NCBI GenBank assembly: GCA_018389105.1
Contig: JACATO010000982.1
Span: 340,001-404,000 of the forward strand
Direction: 5' to 3'
DNA length: 64,000 nucleotides
Source of the DNA: Nautilus pompilius
Taxonomy: Eukaryota; Mollusca; Cephalopoda; Nautilida; Nautilidae
Below, in pieces: positions 13,401 through 23,000 of this stretch. Each line of letters begins with the position of its first letter. The stretch's first letter is position 1. The position numbers and the translations under genes were made by a program. The notes below the pieces were generated by a model. That model saw nothing but the letters and a program-made list of their open reading frames with translations. It did no database searches and was not told the DNA's origin.

Positions 13401-14897
13401 AAACAGCAAATTGTATATTAAAATTATGTAGGAATGCAACAACAATGTCATACTATCGGACATCAGTTTGGCAGCAACACAGTATTCAGTGATGTACATC
13501 TGGAATTTTAGTCATTTTTCTGTAAAAATATTGTTTTGAATGATCATATTCATTTCAATTAGGACTATCAATATCAGATGTAGAAATCATAGTTTGACAA
13601 TTCAGTAACTTTTAACTGACTTTTATGGTATGAATTTGCATATATCCCTTTAAGCCTTCTTAATTCGACAACCTTGCAGTCAAAATTTTCAAACACACGG
13701 TGGCCCACCTAAACCAGCTTCAAACTGCCTGAGATTTTACTGTTAGTGTTTTTTTCACTAATGGAAAACTTTTAGAGTCGGGACAGAAAAAAAGTCTGAT
13801 GGAAGGGGCGTTTGATGCACCCTAAGAACCATGGTATGACATGAGAATGTTCAAGGAATATTAACCAAAACAAGAATGTTGTTTTCAATAGGGGTTCTCT
13901 AAAAGCAAGATGTTCAAACTAATTTGTATTTCAAATTTTGATAAATGCTTGATCTTACACAATATTTCAGTACATACATAATTCTAACATCATTTAACTC
14001 TTTCACAATAACAGAATCATTTTGTGAGGTGATTATTAGTTATTTGCCAAACCCAGAAAATTCATCATTCTACAATAATTTGCTAGATGTGAAAAAAAAA
14101 AAAAAAAGGCCATTGCATAACACAATTTCAGGCGTAGATCACAGTACAGAGGTGAATCTGCATATGCAGATTTGTTTTTAGTATTTTAGGCTACAAACAG
14201 GGACATTTAAAAAATGTTTGACAATGTAATGGTTTCCTCACAAAATCATTCACAAGTGACTCTATCATCTTCTCCAGAACATGTGCTTCCCAACTATATA
14301 TCTCACTCTCTCTAAAAATTGGTGGTGTGCCTTTTATCACCAAGTCTATAGTTCTGAAATTATTGACTTGTTGTAATTAGATACAAATCCAGACTTTACA
14401 TTTGTACATTACAGGTATGTGTGCATTTCCTACTAAAACTAGCTGTTCTAAATGTCAGTTAAAACCACTTTTAAAAAAAAAAAATTATTTATTTCAATTT
14501 ATTTAATAATTAGTAATTTGTCCTAAAAATAATGCCAGGAATCTCATTAGTAAGTTAGAATTCTTTCAATGCTTGTGATCATTGAGTCCTATAAAAAGTT
14601 AACAATAAAACAGCATGTGTGCATGGACAATAACCATGTGTGATCCATTAAAGACAAAATCGTTTTTTTTTAAAAAAAACTTGGTTTTCAGTTTGGGGGC
14701 AGTTTGTAAAGTCTAAAGATCTTTAATGCCAAGTAGAAGCTAACCAAATGTTCACTTACCAGGATAGTTTTAAAGCAAAACCCAAGTTTTCTTTCTTTGG
14801 TCCAATAAACTTTAACAAAAGACGGCTTTGACCATTCAATAGCATGGGGATGTTTCTCCACAAGGTCATAGAGTAAACTTTGCTTTCCTGACCCCAT
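4197..14897 (-). CDS. Tandem PDZ-domain protein, family not identified (3 coding exons)
   Basis: Three minus-strand exons (14897-14760, 6574-5828, 4445-4197) have good splice sites, all in phase 0, and give about 377 residues. Residues about 25-110 form PDZ1: the carboxylate-binding loop reads KLGFCF, and the second half has PFNRIVAINNQDITKLTESE, matching the usual RI-x-x-I/V-N pattern. Residues about 110-265 are a low-complexity linker with a cysteine-containing stretch (CSCRQKDHAKKR) and an Asn run coded by a microsatellite. Residues about 270-350 form PDZ2, with loop SFGFTY split by the last intron, then VEFVQADSPAYGKL and VDGT. PDZ domains bind C-terminal tails and scaffold complexes at membranes or junctions. 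There is no transmembrane segment or other domain. ATG at 14897 is chosen because an in-frame stop lies 30 bases upstream. The partner is unknown; the PDZ assignment is firm, the gene identity is not. Confidence 0.7.
5230..5450 (-). mobile_element. tRNA-derived SINE, degraded copy
   Basis: Shares, in the same order as the copies at 40.9 kb and 47.0 kb, the blocks TTCATTTT(C/T)AGAT, GGAGGAAAC, GAAGATGATGAAA and CAAACTCAGGCCCTTAA. The last block corresponds to the tRNA-like B-box on the other strand, so the element reads on the minus strand. It lies in the last intron of the PDZ gene. Confidence 0.6.
5828..6574 (-). CDS. PDZ gene, coding exon 2
   Basis: A 747-base exon with acceptor TTTACAG|AATGAC and donor AAG|GTAAAT, both phase 0. 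It codes the rest of PDZ1, the 150-residue linker and the first strand of PDZ2. The polyasparagine run around residue 187 is coded by an AAC repeat (about 6118-6155) and probably varies in length between individuals. Confidence 0.75.
6575..9180. other. PDZ gene intron 2, no gene recognised
   Basis: AT-rich intronic DNA with short A runs (7988-8004) and a (TG)n run at about 8490-8512. No exon, RNA gene or transposon terminus was recognised. Confidence 0.5.
9454..9777 (+). pseudogene. Tc1 transposase, N-terminal part
   Basis: Begins MGKTADLTVVQKTFIDTLHK and contains the paired-type helix-turn-helix (KSQKVIVERAGYSQSVVSKH) and the GRPR-like hinge region (GRENCGRKRCTSKRDDR). The frame is open until the hAT insertion at 9778, after which the reading frame enters foreign sequence. 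Confidence 0.88.
9778..10420. mobile_element. hAT-type MITE nested inside the Tc1 element
   Basis: Terminal inverted repeats CAGTGGTGGGATT at 9778 and its complement ending at 10420, then further similarity to an AACCGGTTGTTA-type subterminal motif at both sides. Flanks ACTACGAG and GCTACGAC match at 6 of 8 positions, fitting a decayed 8-bp hAT target duplication. It splits the Tc1 coding sequence exactly, so it is younger than the Tc1 insertion. It has no transposase of its own. A tract of G (10032-10039) and AT-rich repeats lie inside. Confidence 0.88.
10421..11105 (+). pseudogene. Tc1 transposase, catalytic part (broken)
   Basis: Holds the DDE region: first Asp in VLFSDESKF, second site in FQQNLAPAHSAKST, third in DWPANSPDLNPIENLWG. 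At the second site Asn replaces the catalytic Asp. A stop follows SADKL near 10783, and further frame breaks follow the third motif. The protein is therefore dead several times over, independently of the nested MITE. Confidence 0.9.
11511..13822 (-). mobile_element. TIR DNA transposon of unassigned family
   Basis: The ends are GGGTGCATCAAACACCC (11511) and its imperfect complement ending at 13822, both flanked by TA. Similarity between the ends continues inward for about 85 bases (shared GTCTG/T-run/TGTCCC/TTTTCCATTA blocks), so the TIRs are long and diverged. The 2.3 kb interior holds a minus-strand coding region described separately. The TA flank suits Tc1-mariner-like targets, while the terminal sequence does not match Tc1, mariner, Tigger, hAT or piggyBac types that I know. 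It could also be a PIF-like element with a TWA target. Confidence 0.75.
12140..12975 (-). pseudogene. Unfamiliar protein of the TIR element, broken
   Basis: From ATG at 12975 on the minus strand the frame reads MADKAEPGLS, a stop, then continues through KAKTIFELGKGITDGDSQVL, MMYHLQKGASKNQ, a KVVPFYGKANIPMI segment and LPSKLEQ-like helices to a stop at 12517. A second open stretch in another frame (12512-12243) is rich in charged residues (RIQWSEERAKAGLRRREKNE). The layout is a short helical domain followed by a charged coiled segment, plausibly DNA- or protein-binding. No DDE, RVE or zinc-finger signature is evident. One stop and one frameshift make it a pseudogene. Function is unknown. Confidence 0.5.
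13825..14759. other. PDZ gene intronic DNA, nothing recognised
   Basis: AT-rich sequence between the TIR element and PDZ coding exon 1, with short A/T runs at 14093-14107, 14471-14482 and 14662-14679. No conserved coding potential seen. Confidence 0.45.
14760..14897 (-). CDS. PDZ gene, coding exon 1
   Basis: Starts at ATG 14897 and codes 46 residues beginning MGSGKQSLLYDLVEKHP and reaching the first PDZ strand and loop (KLGFCFKTIL). The donor is CTG|GTAAGT on the minus strand, phase 0. A possible acceptor lies just upstream (…GCTTAG), so the exon also carries a little 5' UTR. Confidence 0.7.
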
Positions 14898-17800
14898 GCT
14901 GTTGCCAGAGCTAAGCAGCCCTCATCTCTTGAAAAATGAAAAATAGATTATGTTACCTAAGCAACTAATCATAAAAGGTCTGAGAGCCTGGTACATGTAT
15001 ACCATATTGGTTTCTAATCACTTCATAAGCATTTATCGGAATTCACCAAAATGCAAATGTTGGAGTTGGCAATTAATGAAACCCAAATCTAATGGCTGGA
15101 AACGGTCAATACAATTGTTATGTAGAAATGAAAATATCTTCAAATGACAATAAAAGTCAAGTAATGCTAAATGCAGAGCCACATTGTCAAGGTATGACAA
15201 ATATCCTGGGGCCTTCCAAACAAAGTATAGAGGAAAATTATTTAGCCATTTCAGTCATCTGTATAATTTGTGAGTTTTATATATAATAGATTATGCTTTG
15301 TTCACATTTATTTAAATTTGTTTGGTTGTTGTTTTTTTTAAATAATTAAATACTGGATCACATTATAAATAAAAAATGTGAGGAATCATACGTTATATTC
15401 AATTTTTATTAATATTTATTTATTTTATTCCCCATTCTTTAGCATAGATAATCCTAATTCAGTTTTTTCCCCATACATATACAGTTGAGTTTATTAATAA
15501 ACAGCAGTCTTGTTAGCCTGACTGGACTCCGAACAGATGTAGGTAGTGTGTATTAGGGTAAAGGGCCAACCCCCAATCAAGCATACTGCGCCCCAGGCCT
15601 TTTGTAGGCGTTGAAATGACAAAACACCGTCAGGGCAGTTCTGTTCAAAACTGTTTTGTCGGTGATACATAGAAAGTAATAAAAAACACAAAATCACACA
15701 GTGCGCACTCTGGAAAGTAAACATGGAAAGAGGGCAAATATAAAGAAAATAAAAGAAACATGAGAAGAAGAAAAAAAATCACTTGCACTTGGTTTTACAT
15801 AGATTCGTCCATTTTCAAAACTGTCTGGAGTAGCATGGAAACCTCTGCACCTCCTTGTTTTATGTGGTTAGTACAACCATGATGGTGACATTCAGTAAAC
15901 CAATCAAAAGGTCACTGATTCACTTCAGCATCTGCCAACTTTCCATCACCGCCACCCTCAAGTGGCTGCTCTCTCTCTCTCTCTCATATCTCTGGCAGGC
16001 CCTTAATCAGCATTTTCTGTCCACATCCTGCCACTTCACTGATTACTGCAGATTTCACATAACCTGTGGTCTCCAGCTTGAACAATTGTGCAGCTTTGGC
16101 GTTCTAATTATTCTACAGACATGATATGCAATGTTTGCCAGAGTGAACAGTTAGGAAAGAATCCATACTTTAGTGGAAAGACATAGTTCAAAATGGCAGG
16201 GTTGCTTAACCGATTCTATACTACATTTCAACATGTTGAAAATTTACCTCACAACTAATAAGGGTTGTGAATTCATCCTTCTGCCATTCTTTTATTTGTT
16301 ATAATTAGCTTTTCTCTTTCAAGAAATCGGGAAAAAAAAAAAAAATTCTTCCTGTAAATAACAATAGCAAAATACCTGTTGTCATCTATCTTCATTTGTC
16401 ACCTGGCTTAATGATTTTCCATGTATTCCTGACTTCAAGTTATAAAACAGCGGCGTTTTCTGAAGAGACACAATAGATAAAGAACTAAAATCTTGGTGGT
16501 TAAAATTTATATAAAATAATTCCTACAAACTGGCTGTCACACAGTTACTATTCTTCGATTAAGCCTACCATCTCACTGTCACAGTGGCATCACTTATTTC
16601 CACTTGGTAGAATGTGTAATCTCCCTTTAAAGATATTCTGAAAAAATTTTTTGCTGATCTTCATTGTTCATATAGACTGACAGCAAATGGTGTCAATCTA
16701 AGGTATGTAGCCCCCAAAATGAACGTTATTTTAAATATTTTTATTCCTTCTTTAAAAAATTAAGTACTGGACTTACTTTTCACTGCTAGCACAATTTTTT
16801 TTTTTTGTTTCATCTTGTTTTATAGTGTACACACAATATCTGCCTCTCTATTGACACCATTGTTATGGTGTTGCTGTTTTTACTCTCCAGGGCCTCAGCG
16901 TCCCAGGAGATGACTGCACAACAGTGAAGGTGACCAAGGGTGAGATGAATGGAAGTAAAGGTGACCTTCTTCAAATAGCTCTGGGGCATGCAGGTGACAA
17001 ATGGACTATTGTGAGACACCAGTGTAAAATGTGAGGTGCAACAGCAACAGCGGAAAGAGCCAACAAACTCATGTGGAAGGACAGCACCACTTCTAGCTCT
17101 GCTCCATAGTTACCAAATGCTGACTATCTAAGGGATGAAGAACAAACTATAAATCACCTGCTGAGATCCCTCCCTGCCCAGGCAAACCAAATTAAACCTC
17201 TCTTCTCTCTAATGGCCCATGTGCATCCCAGCCATCTTCCTGCTACCATTCAACACCAGCTCCTCAGAGAAAATAACAATCTGAAGGGAAGTTGATAAGT
17301 ACTATACTCTTGATTTAACGAACATCAACCATAACATCTTATGCAAAAAGACTTTTTTTATTTTATAATTTTATGGAATGAAGCATTCAATTGCTGACTT
17401 TTTCAAAATTGATCCATCAAAAGTTTCTAAAATCTCAAATAATTTGAAGCGAGCCTTAAGTTCACCTTTAACTTCAGAACTTGTAAATGAAATCCTAACT
17501 AAATGAAATGTCGGAGGTATCAAAAATTTCAGGTTTAATCCTATCCAACCAAAGGGCCCTTCACCCACAATAAACAAAAGATTTCAAGAAGCATGATATT
17601 GAATGTTTTCATAATTAGAATTTGATATTGTATAAATTGTTGCTTTCTGTCATCCATGCTGGAAAATATCAAAGTACAATATAAAGCTGTCAAAATCAGA
17701 TAATGCATTTACAAGAAAGGTTTTTAACTTTTGAAACAAAACTCAAGGAATTAGACATGAATATTTGGAATCAGCTAAGCTCCCAATATGAATCAAATAG

Positions 17801-18600
17801 AACACTTGCAACAAAGTGCCTCACTGAAATATTTACTTGTCTACAATTTCCCACAGGACAAAGAATACCCATTCAAATTAGAAATGGTGTTAATTTAATC
17901 CACTGGCTAAATAAGACAACATGGAGTTCAACAGAAATTAAAAATGAGATCCTGGAACTGATGTGACCACTCACTATAACAAAAACTTGGTAAAATGATC
18001 AAGGAAAGAAAGTACTAGTCCACAAGGGCTCATGAAACAGGGAATGAGACTATTTGCTGCAGCCAATTCAATGTGAGTTTGTTTGACCAGGATATGATGG
18101 CGTGTGGACTTAAAGCCAAAGAAAATTGACAATGGAGAGTAAATTATGCATGAGACAGAATAAGCAAGCAATAAAATTAGTCAATATCTTTTACTATGTA
18201 GGACAGTAAGATTTTTGGCAGCCAACATCCATTATTGGCAGAAAATTTTGATTGGTTGAAATTTGGATTTTTTTTTGCACTAACATGTTTGATTAGCAAA
18301 AAATTCTCAATGATATTTCCCCAGTGTGTTTCCTACTACATCAGTATCGCATCTGACTTATCGCATAAAGCAAGAATGAGGTGTACATTGTTTATGGCGT
18401 TACTGTTCAGATATCCTTGTGCATTTTTGTGATTTATGAGCAAGATAGTGAGAACATCAAGGTCATAAAAAACCTTATTTTTTGTGTCATCCTTAAGGTA
18501 CACTCAGTAATCATTTGACTGCTTCTTTCTCCTGTCCATTTCTAATTCCTGACGATCTCTCCCACAAGTAGATTTAGAAGCCTTTACCATTTGCCACCAT
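14898..18600. other. Long PDZ gene intron, unassigned repeats likely
   Basis: No exon or element end was recognised. A (TC)n run is at 15968-15986. The block 16880-17280 is less AT-rich and has a coding-like texture on both strands with stops, and 17700-17966 has an 87-codon open frame without a family match. These may be remnants of older mobile elements. The segment lies between the putative non-coding first exon and coding exon 1. Confidence 0.4.
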
Positions 18601-18619
18601 CACTGACAAATCATTATAG

Positions 18620-19860
18620 TCTGTATTTTTCAGACAGCAGGTAAGTTACCCATCTAAAATGGAAATAGTTTTAACCAAGTGTGAAAGAGGAATTGATGGT
18701 GATAGTTATTCCTACGTTTTTGATAGAATGAGTGGCAACAAAGTACAGAAGTTCTGGTGTTTTGAAGAACAAGGGAGCTGCAAAGCAAAAATCAAAACAG
18801 ATGATGAAAATGAGGCTGAACTTGGTATACATACCAACATTGCTACAGCTGCAAAAGTGGTACAAAAATGAAGCAGCATGCAGCAGAAAATGTGGAACCT
18901 ACAGCCCTAGTCATTAACGAGTGCACAATTGGTTTGTCGCAAGCCAACCAAGCAACACTATCCAATTCTGAAGCAATGACAAATGAGATGGCAACATAGA
19001 AATGAAGTCATTGCAGTTCCTCCACTCCCAGATAATCTTGAAACTCTTGTTTTACCAGAGAACTACAAGATCTATAAACTGCATCATGGTATAGTCGAAA
19101 ACGTTTTGAGTGCTGATAGCAGCCCTAGCCTACACAGGATACTACGTTTTGGCAGCTAACAGTCTACTTATAACAAAGGAACTGAAACCTGGTATGTTAA
19201 TGGAACATTTAGACCAACACCACTATTATTTTCCATACTTACAGAAAGATTTGTTGTGTTCATCCAGTATTTTATGCTTTTCTACCTAATAAGCAAAGGA
19301 ACTCTTACAACTTAGTAAACAAGCTGAACTTGAAGCATTCACTGCAGTAAAGAATGCCTTTCCTGGTGTGTACCTCAAAAGATGCTTTTTCATCTTAATC
19401 AAAATATGAAAAAAACATTTATTTGAATTGCATCTGTCCCACAGGTATAACAACGCAGATTGTGTGTTGAGTGAAAAAATTATCACTGCACTTGCATTTG
19501 CACCTATCACAAACTTGAACAAGACCATAGAAAGATTGGCAGAAGAACTGCAGTCACTGTTTGCTTGGTTTGAAGATTATTATGTAGGCTGCCAAGCTTA
19601 CTGAGGAAATGGAAGACATCCAGCAATGTTTCCCCAATAAATGTGGTCATTGTACAACAGGATCCTCAACAAAGATGACAAGACCAATAACCACACAGAA
19701 GCTGTGCATCAAAGGATACAAGCTAAATTGGGAGATACACCCAACAATATGGAAAGTCATAATTGGCCTCCATAAAGTGCATTATCGGCATGATATATAT
19801 TATGAACAATTAGTGGCAGGTCACAATCCACCATAAAAAATGAAAACATATATGCAGATG
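18620..19860 (+). pseudogene. MULE-type transposase relic with FLYWCH finger
   Basis: Plus-strand fragments in order: a FLYWCH-like zinc finger (18659-18840; residues SYSYVFDRMSG, FWCFEEQGSCKAKI), an EVIAVPPLPDNLETLVLP segment near 19010, a transposase core piece HPVFYAFLPNKQRNSYN near 19263, GVYLKRCFFHLNQNM near 19375, and a C-terminal piece with IHPTIWKVIIGLHKVHYRHD near 19735-19800. This order matches eukaryotic Mutator-like transposases that carry an N-terminal FLYWCH domain. Several frameshifts and stops separate the pieces. No terminal repeats were identified. Confidence 0.75.
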
Positions 19861-19970
19861 AGTGTATATTCAAAATTACTACAGATTATAATGCAAGGAC
19901 ATTATAACATATCTGTGAGGACTAGCAATCAGTTAGAGCATGGAGTAAAATTTTTTACTTAGTAAATCTA

Positions 19971-20544
19971 CAGGGTTATTCAAAAAGAATGAACCGATTT
20001 CATGACGCATTACTTCAGTTCTCAAGCATCGTCATGGAATGAGTCAGTGACCATTTGAAAGAGGAGTTTTCTAAGTTTTGATTGGCTGCCACAGGGGGCG
20101 CTGTAGTCGCATTGTTCCTCTGGCAACATTCAGTTGTTTGTTTACCCTCAGAATGGCGAGTCCTCAACAAAAGGCGTTCTGCGTTCTCGAGTTTGCGAAA
20201 ACAAAATCGGTTCTCACAGTGCAGCGTGATTTTTTCTTATGGGGATATGTAAAAGATTGCGTTTATGATCCACCACTACCCACTAACCTCGATGACTTTA
20301 AACATCGAATAACAACAGCAATCAACTCAGTGGATCATGATATGCTAATACGCGTCTGGGAGGAATTCTCTTATCGCATTGATGTTGCCCGTGCTGCAGG
20401 TGGTGGCCACATTGAACACTTGTAAGTCAGGAAATAAAACTTGATTGTGAGTAGAATACTTGTGACTTAGCTGGAGTTTTCTATTGCTTTTCCTTATTAA
20501 AATATTGCGTAATGAAATCGGTTCATTCTTTTTTAATAACCCTG
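19971..20544 (+). mobile_element. Short DUF4817-type Tc1/mariner-like mini-element
   Basis: Inverted repeats CAGGGTTATTCAAAAAGAAT… (19971) and …ATTCTTTTTTAATAACCCTG (ending 20544), extending through GAACCGATTTCAT, flanked by TA. Total 574 bases. It sits just beyond the MULE relic. The element keeps a fused remnant of its transposase and is non-autonomous. Confidence 0.9.
20153..20425 (+). pseudogene. Deleted transposase: DUF4817 HTH start joined to C-terminal tail
   Basis: A 90-residue open frame. Residues 1-24 (MASPQQKAFCVLEFAKTKSV) are the start of the DUF4817 helix-turn-helix found in many arthropod and other animal transposases. Residues about 28-90 (YVKDCVYDPPLPTNLDDFKH … VARAAGGGHIEHL) are the extreme C-terminal end of the same proteins. 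The whole DDE core between them is missing, yet the frame stays open to its natural stop. The internal deletion therefore joined both ends in frame, or left a frame open by chance. Confidence 0.8.
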
Positions 20545-20699
20545 TACTATATTAAATTATTGTATGATTTAAATTTGTGTAAAAATTAATTTTAAATGAA
20601 ATAAATTCTGTCACTTTGAAATTCATTTTATTTATTTAAATTCAGATATATTTCCACTATTTTTTAAAGTGATTTCAAAAGTATTACTAGGCAATGGCA

Positions 20700-22200
20700 C
20701 ACTACATGTATTATGCATAGTAACCCTTGGAAAACTGTCTTTATGGAGAACCGATTGTGGTGAATAGTCCTAGACCCCATGAAACAGCAGATATAACAAG
20801 TATTTAACATGTGCACTATAATGAAAACTGTTTCTCAGAAGTTGAAAGCAGATGGGTACAAGCTAGGACTTTATGCCCTTGAAAGATGTGATGTAAAAAC
20901 CATCACTGACACAATTCTGGACATTATTTACTGTTTCAATTTAGATATTGCATATACACATGGGCAATGCTATGATGATGCATCAGCTATGAATGAATGA
21001 ACAGTTTAGTGGGGTAGAAAAGTAAATCTGACATGAAGACATAGGCTTTAACAACACAGTCAGATGTAAACCAACAATTCAAGATACTGTTACTAAAAAT
21101 TCAAGTAATGCAAGGCTTAAATTTTGTCAACAATTTAATAAACTTTTTTAAAGAGATTGTCCTAAGTGCTGTGCTTCTGTGCTACTGTGCAAAATGTTTC
21201 AACAAGAGCTGCTCACAAGATCGTATAAGGCTGCTGTGGCTCCACTAGACTTACAAAGCATTTTCATTCAATAGTTGGTATTCAGAAACAAATAACTTGT
21301 GCCTGCTGTTTTATCTGAGGTTAAAACTGAATTAACTGACAATAAAGTAAAATAGGGAGCAAATGGGTACATAAAGTAATTCAGTGGATTTAAATTCTAC
21401 ATCATGCTAATTATTTTTACCAAAATCTTAGAGGTGGTTGACATCCTCAGTAAAAAGTTGCAAAGCTGTACTATTTCTGTTGGAAAAAGAGTGAAACTTT
21501 GTTAATTCACAAAAGCTAATCTTCAAAAATGGGATTAAAAATTTCTTTTGACAGCATTTGGAATTCAGCAATAAATTTGGCAAAAGATTGTGAAGCAGAT
21601 GAGCCAAGAATTCCTTAATTAACGATATCTTCTGTAAGATATCAGGTTGGTATCAGCGATGGAGACCGATATGATACACAAAAACAATACTAATGTTCAG
21701 TTGTTTTTTTCTTTCGAAATTATTGATAATAAAGTCATTTGGTTGACCAGAAGAATTGAAGACAAAAGTATAACTATCCTGCAAGCAATATAGAATGTCT
21801 TACAAGGTGCTGAGATGATGACAATATACTGAAGCTGATAACATAATAAAACATTATGATGATGAAACTAACTCTTGCTACCTGATTTCACAATTGCAAA
21901 CAGTGGTAAACACGAAGAATACTGATTTAGACGTAAATGAGAACTTGAGATCACTCTTGACAAAAATTGAAAGAAATCCACTTTAAAAAAATGGTTTCTG
22001 GAAATCAAGATGTATTTACTATATCTTATAAATCCAGTTTCAACAGAAACATGTGTGAGAAGTTTCTCCCATCTGCATTGTGTGAAAAACTACCTAAGAT
22101 CCACCATGACTCATGTCAGAGTTAACCATTTACTTTTAATCTATTTTATGTATTTAAATGTAATTCCAGTGTAGAACAGCATGCCAAGTCTGCACTAATA
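20700..22200 (+). pseudogene. hAT-family transposase relic (ZMYM/DUF4371 type)
   Basis: A piece at 20809-21000 contains TDTILDIIYCFNLDIAYTHG followed by QCYDDASAMNE, the RGQCYDGAsnM motif of the DUF4371/ZMYM-like hAT group. Near 22040-22125 a second piece reads STETCVRSFSHLHCVKNYLR then STMT, the C-terminal hAT dimerisation motif. Between them frames are broken repeatedly. Both motifs are on the plus strand in the expected order about 1.1 kb apart. No clear TIRs were found. Confidence 0.7.
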
Positions 22201-22779
22201 TGAAGTATGTCTTTCAAACTTAAGCATGTGAATATTTTTTTTGAAAATAAAGAAAAACATTGAACCATTTAAATTAAACTGAATCAGGAAAAATGTTGGC
22301 AACAAAATTTGGTTAGAGCTTCCAGTGTCAGTGAAATTAAAAAGCCACAACACAAAACTCATCAAAACACCAGAGAGTTCCCATGGATCTCTGAAAGAAA
22401 AATAGTCATGAGACTAGCAGCCAATAACTCATCAAGCTGTCTCTCCGTGATTTATACAAATGTGAAAGCCAGGATACCATTGCATTTGGACCTCTGCTTA
22501 TGCTTCAAAGTTTTTACAAAAACCAATAAATAAATGATGATTCACAATTTAAGGTGTAACATAGAAACTGATAGTTAAGAGTGCAACTTTCCACTAATGT
22601 TAATGCAATGGAGCCATTTCTAATTACTCACAAGAAATTATAGAGTGTATGGGTTATGCCAAAAGCAAAATTTATAACTGTAGATATATTGCTAATAATG
22701 CAAGACTCATGTTGGAGTGAAAGGAAAAAAACTGCAGATGTGATAAATAGGTGGACATAGAAAAATATAATGTTGGTGC

Positions 22780-23000
22780 GCTGGTGAATGAAGAAATCAT
22801 TGCAGCAGTTTGAGTAAATATTTAACTGATGATAATGATGATAAAGATTTAATTCAATCTATTGTGTCATACTCTGAAGTCTCTTCGGCCTTGGAAATGA
22901 CCCCAAAGTGTCAGAACAGTGTTAAAATGCTGCTCCAACAACTTTGTGATAACATTCCTGTATTGCAGTTAGACTTGTATACAGTACTTTTCTTCACCGC
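22780..23000 (+). pseudogene. Possible Tigger transposase C-terminal remnant
   Basis: In shifting frames the sequence reads like NEEIIAAV … DDNDDKD … SYSEVSSALE, resembling the acidic stretch and following helix at the C-terminus of Tigger/jerky transposases. No catalytic region or terminal repeats are visible. Acidic low-complexity sequence alone could mimic this. Confidence 0.3.

Noticed and set aside
17703-17966. 87-codon plus-strand open frame as a possible exon or transposase
   Set aside because: No motif, splice sites or terminal repeats; I could not assign it and did not list it as a gene.
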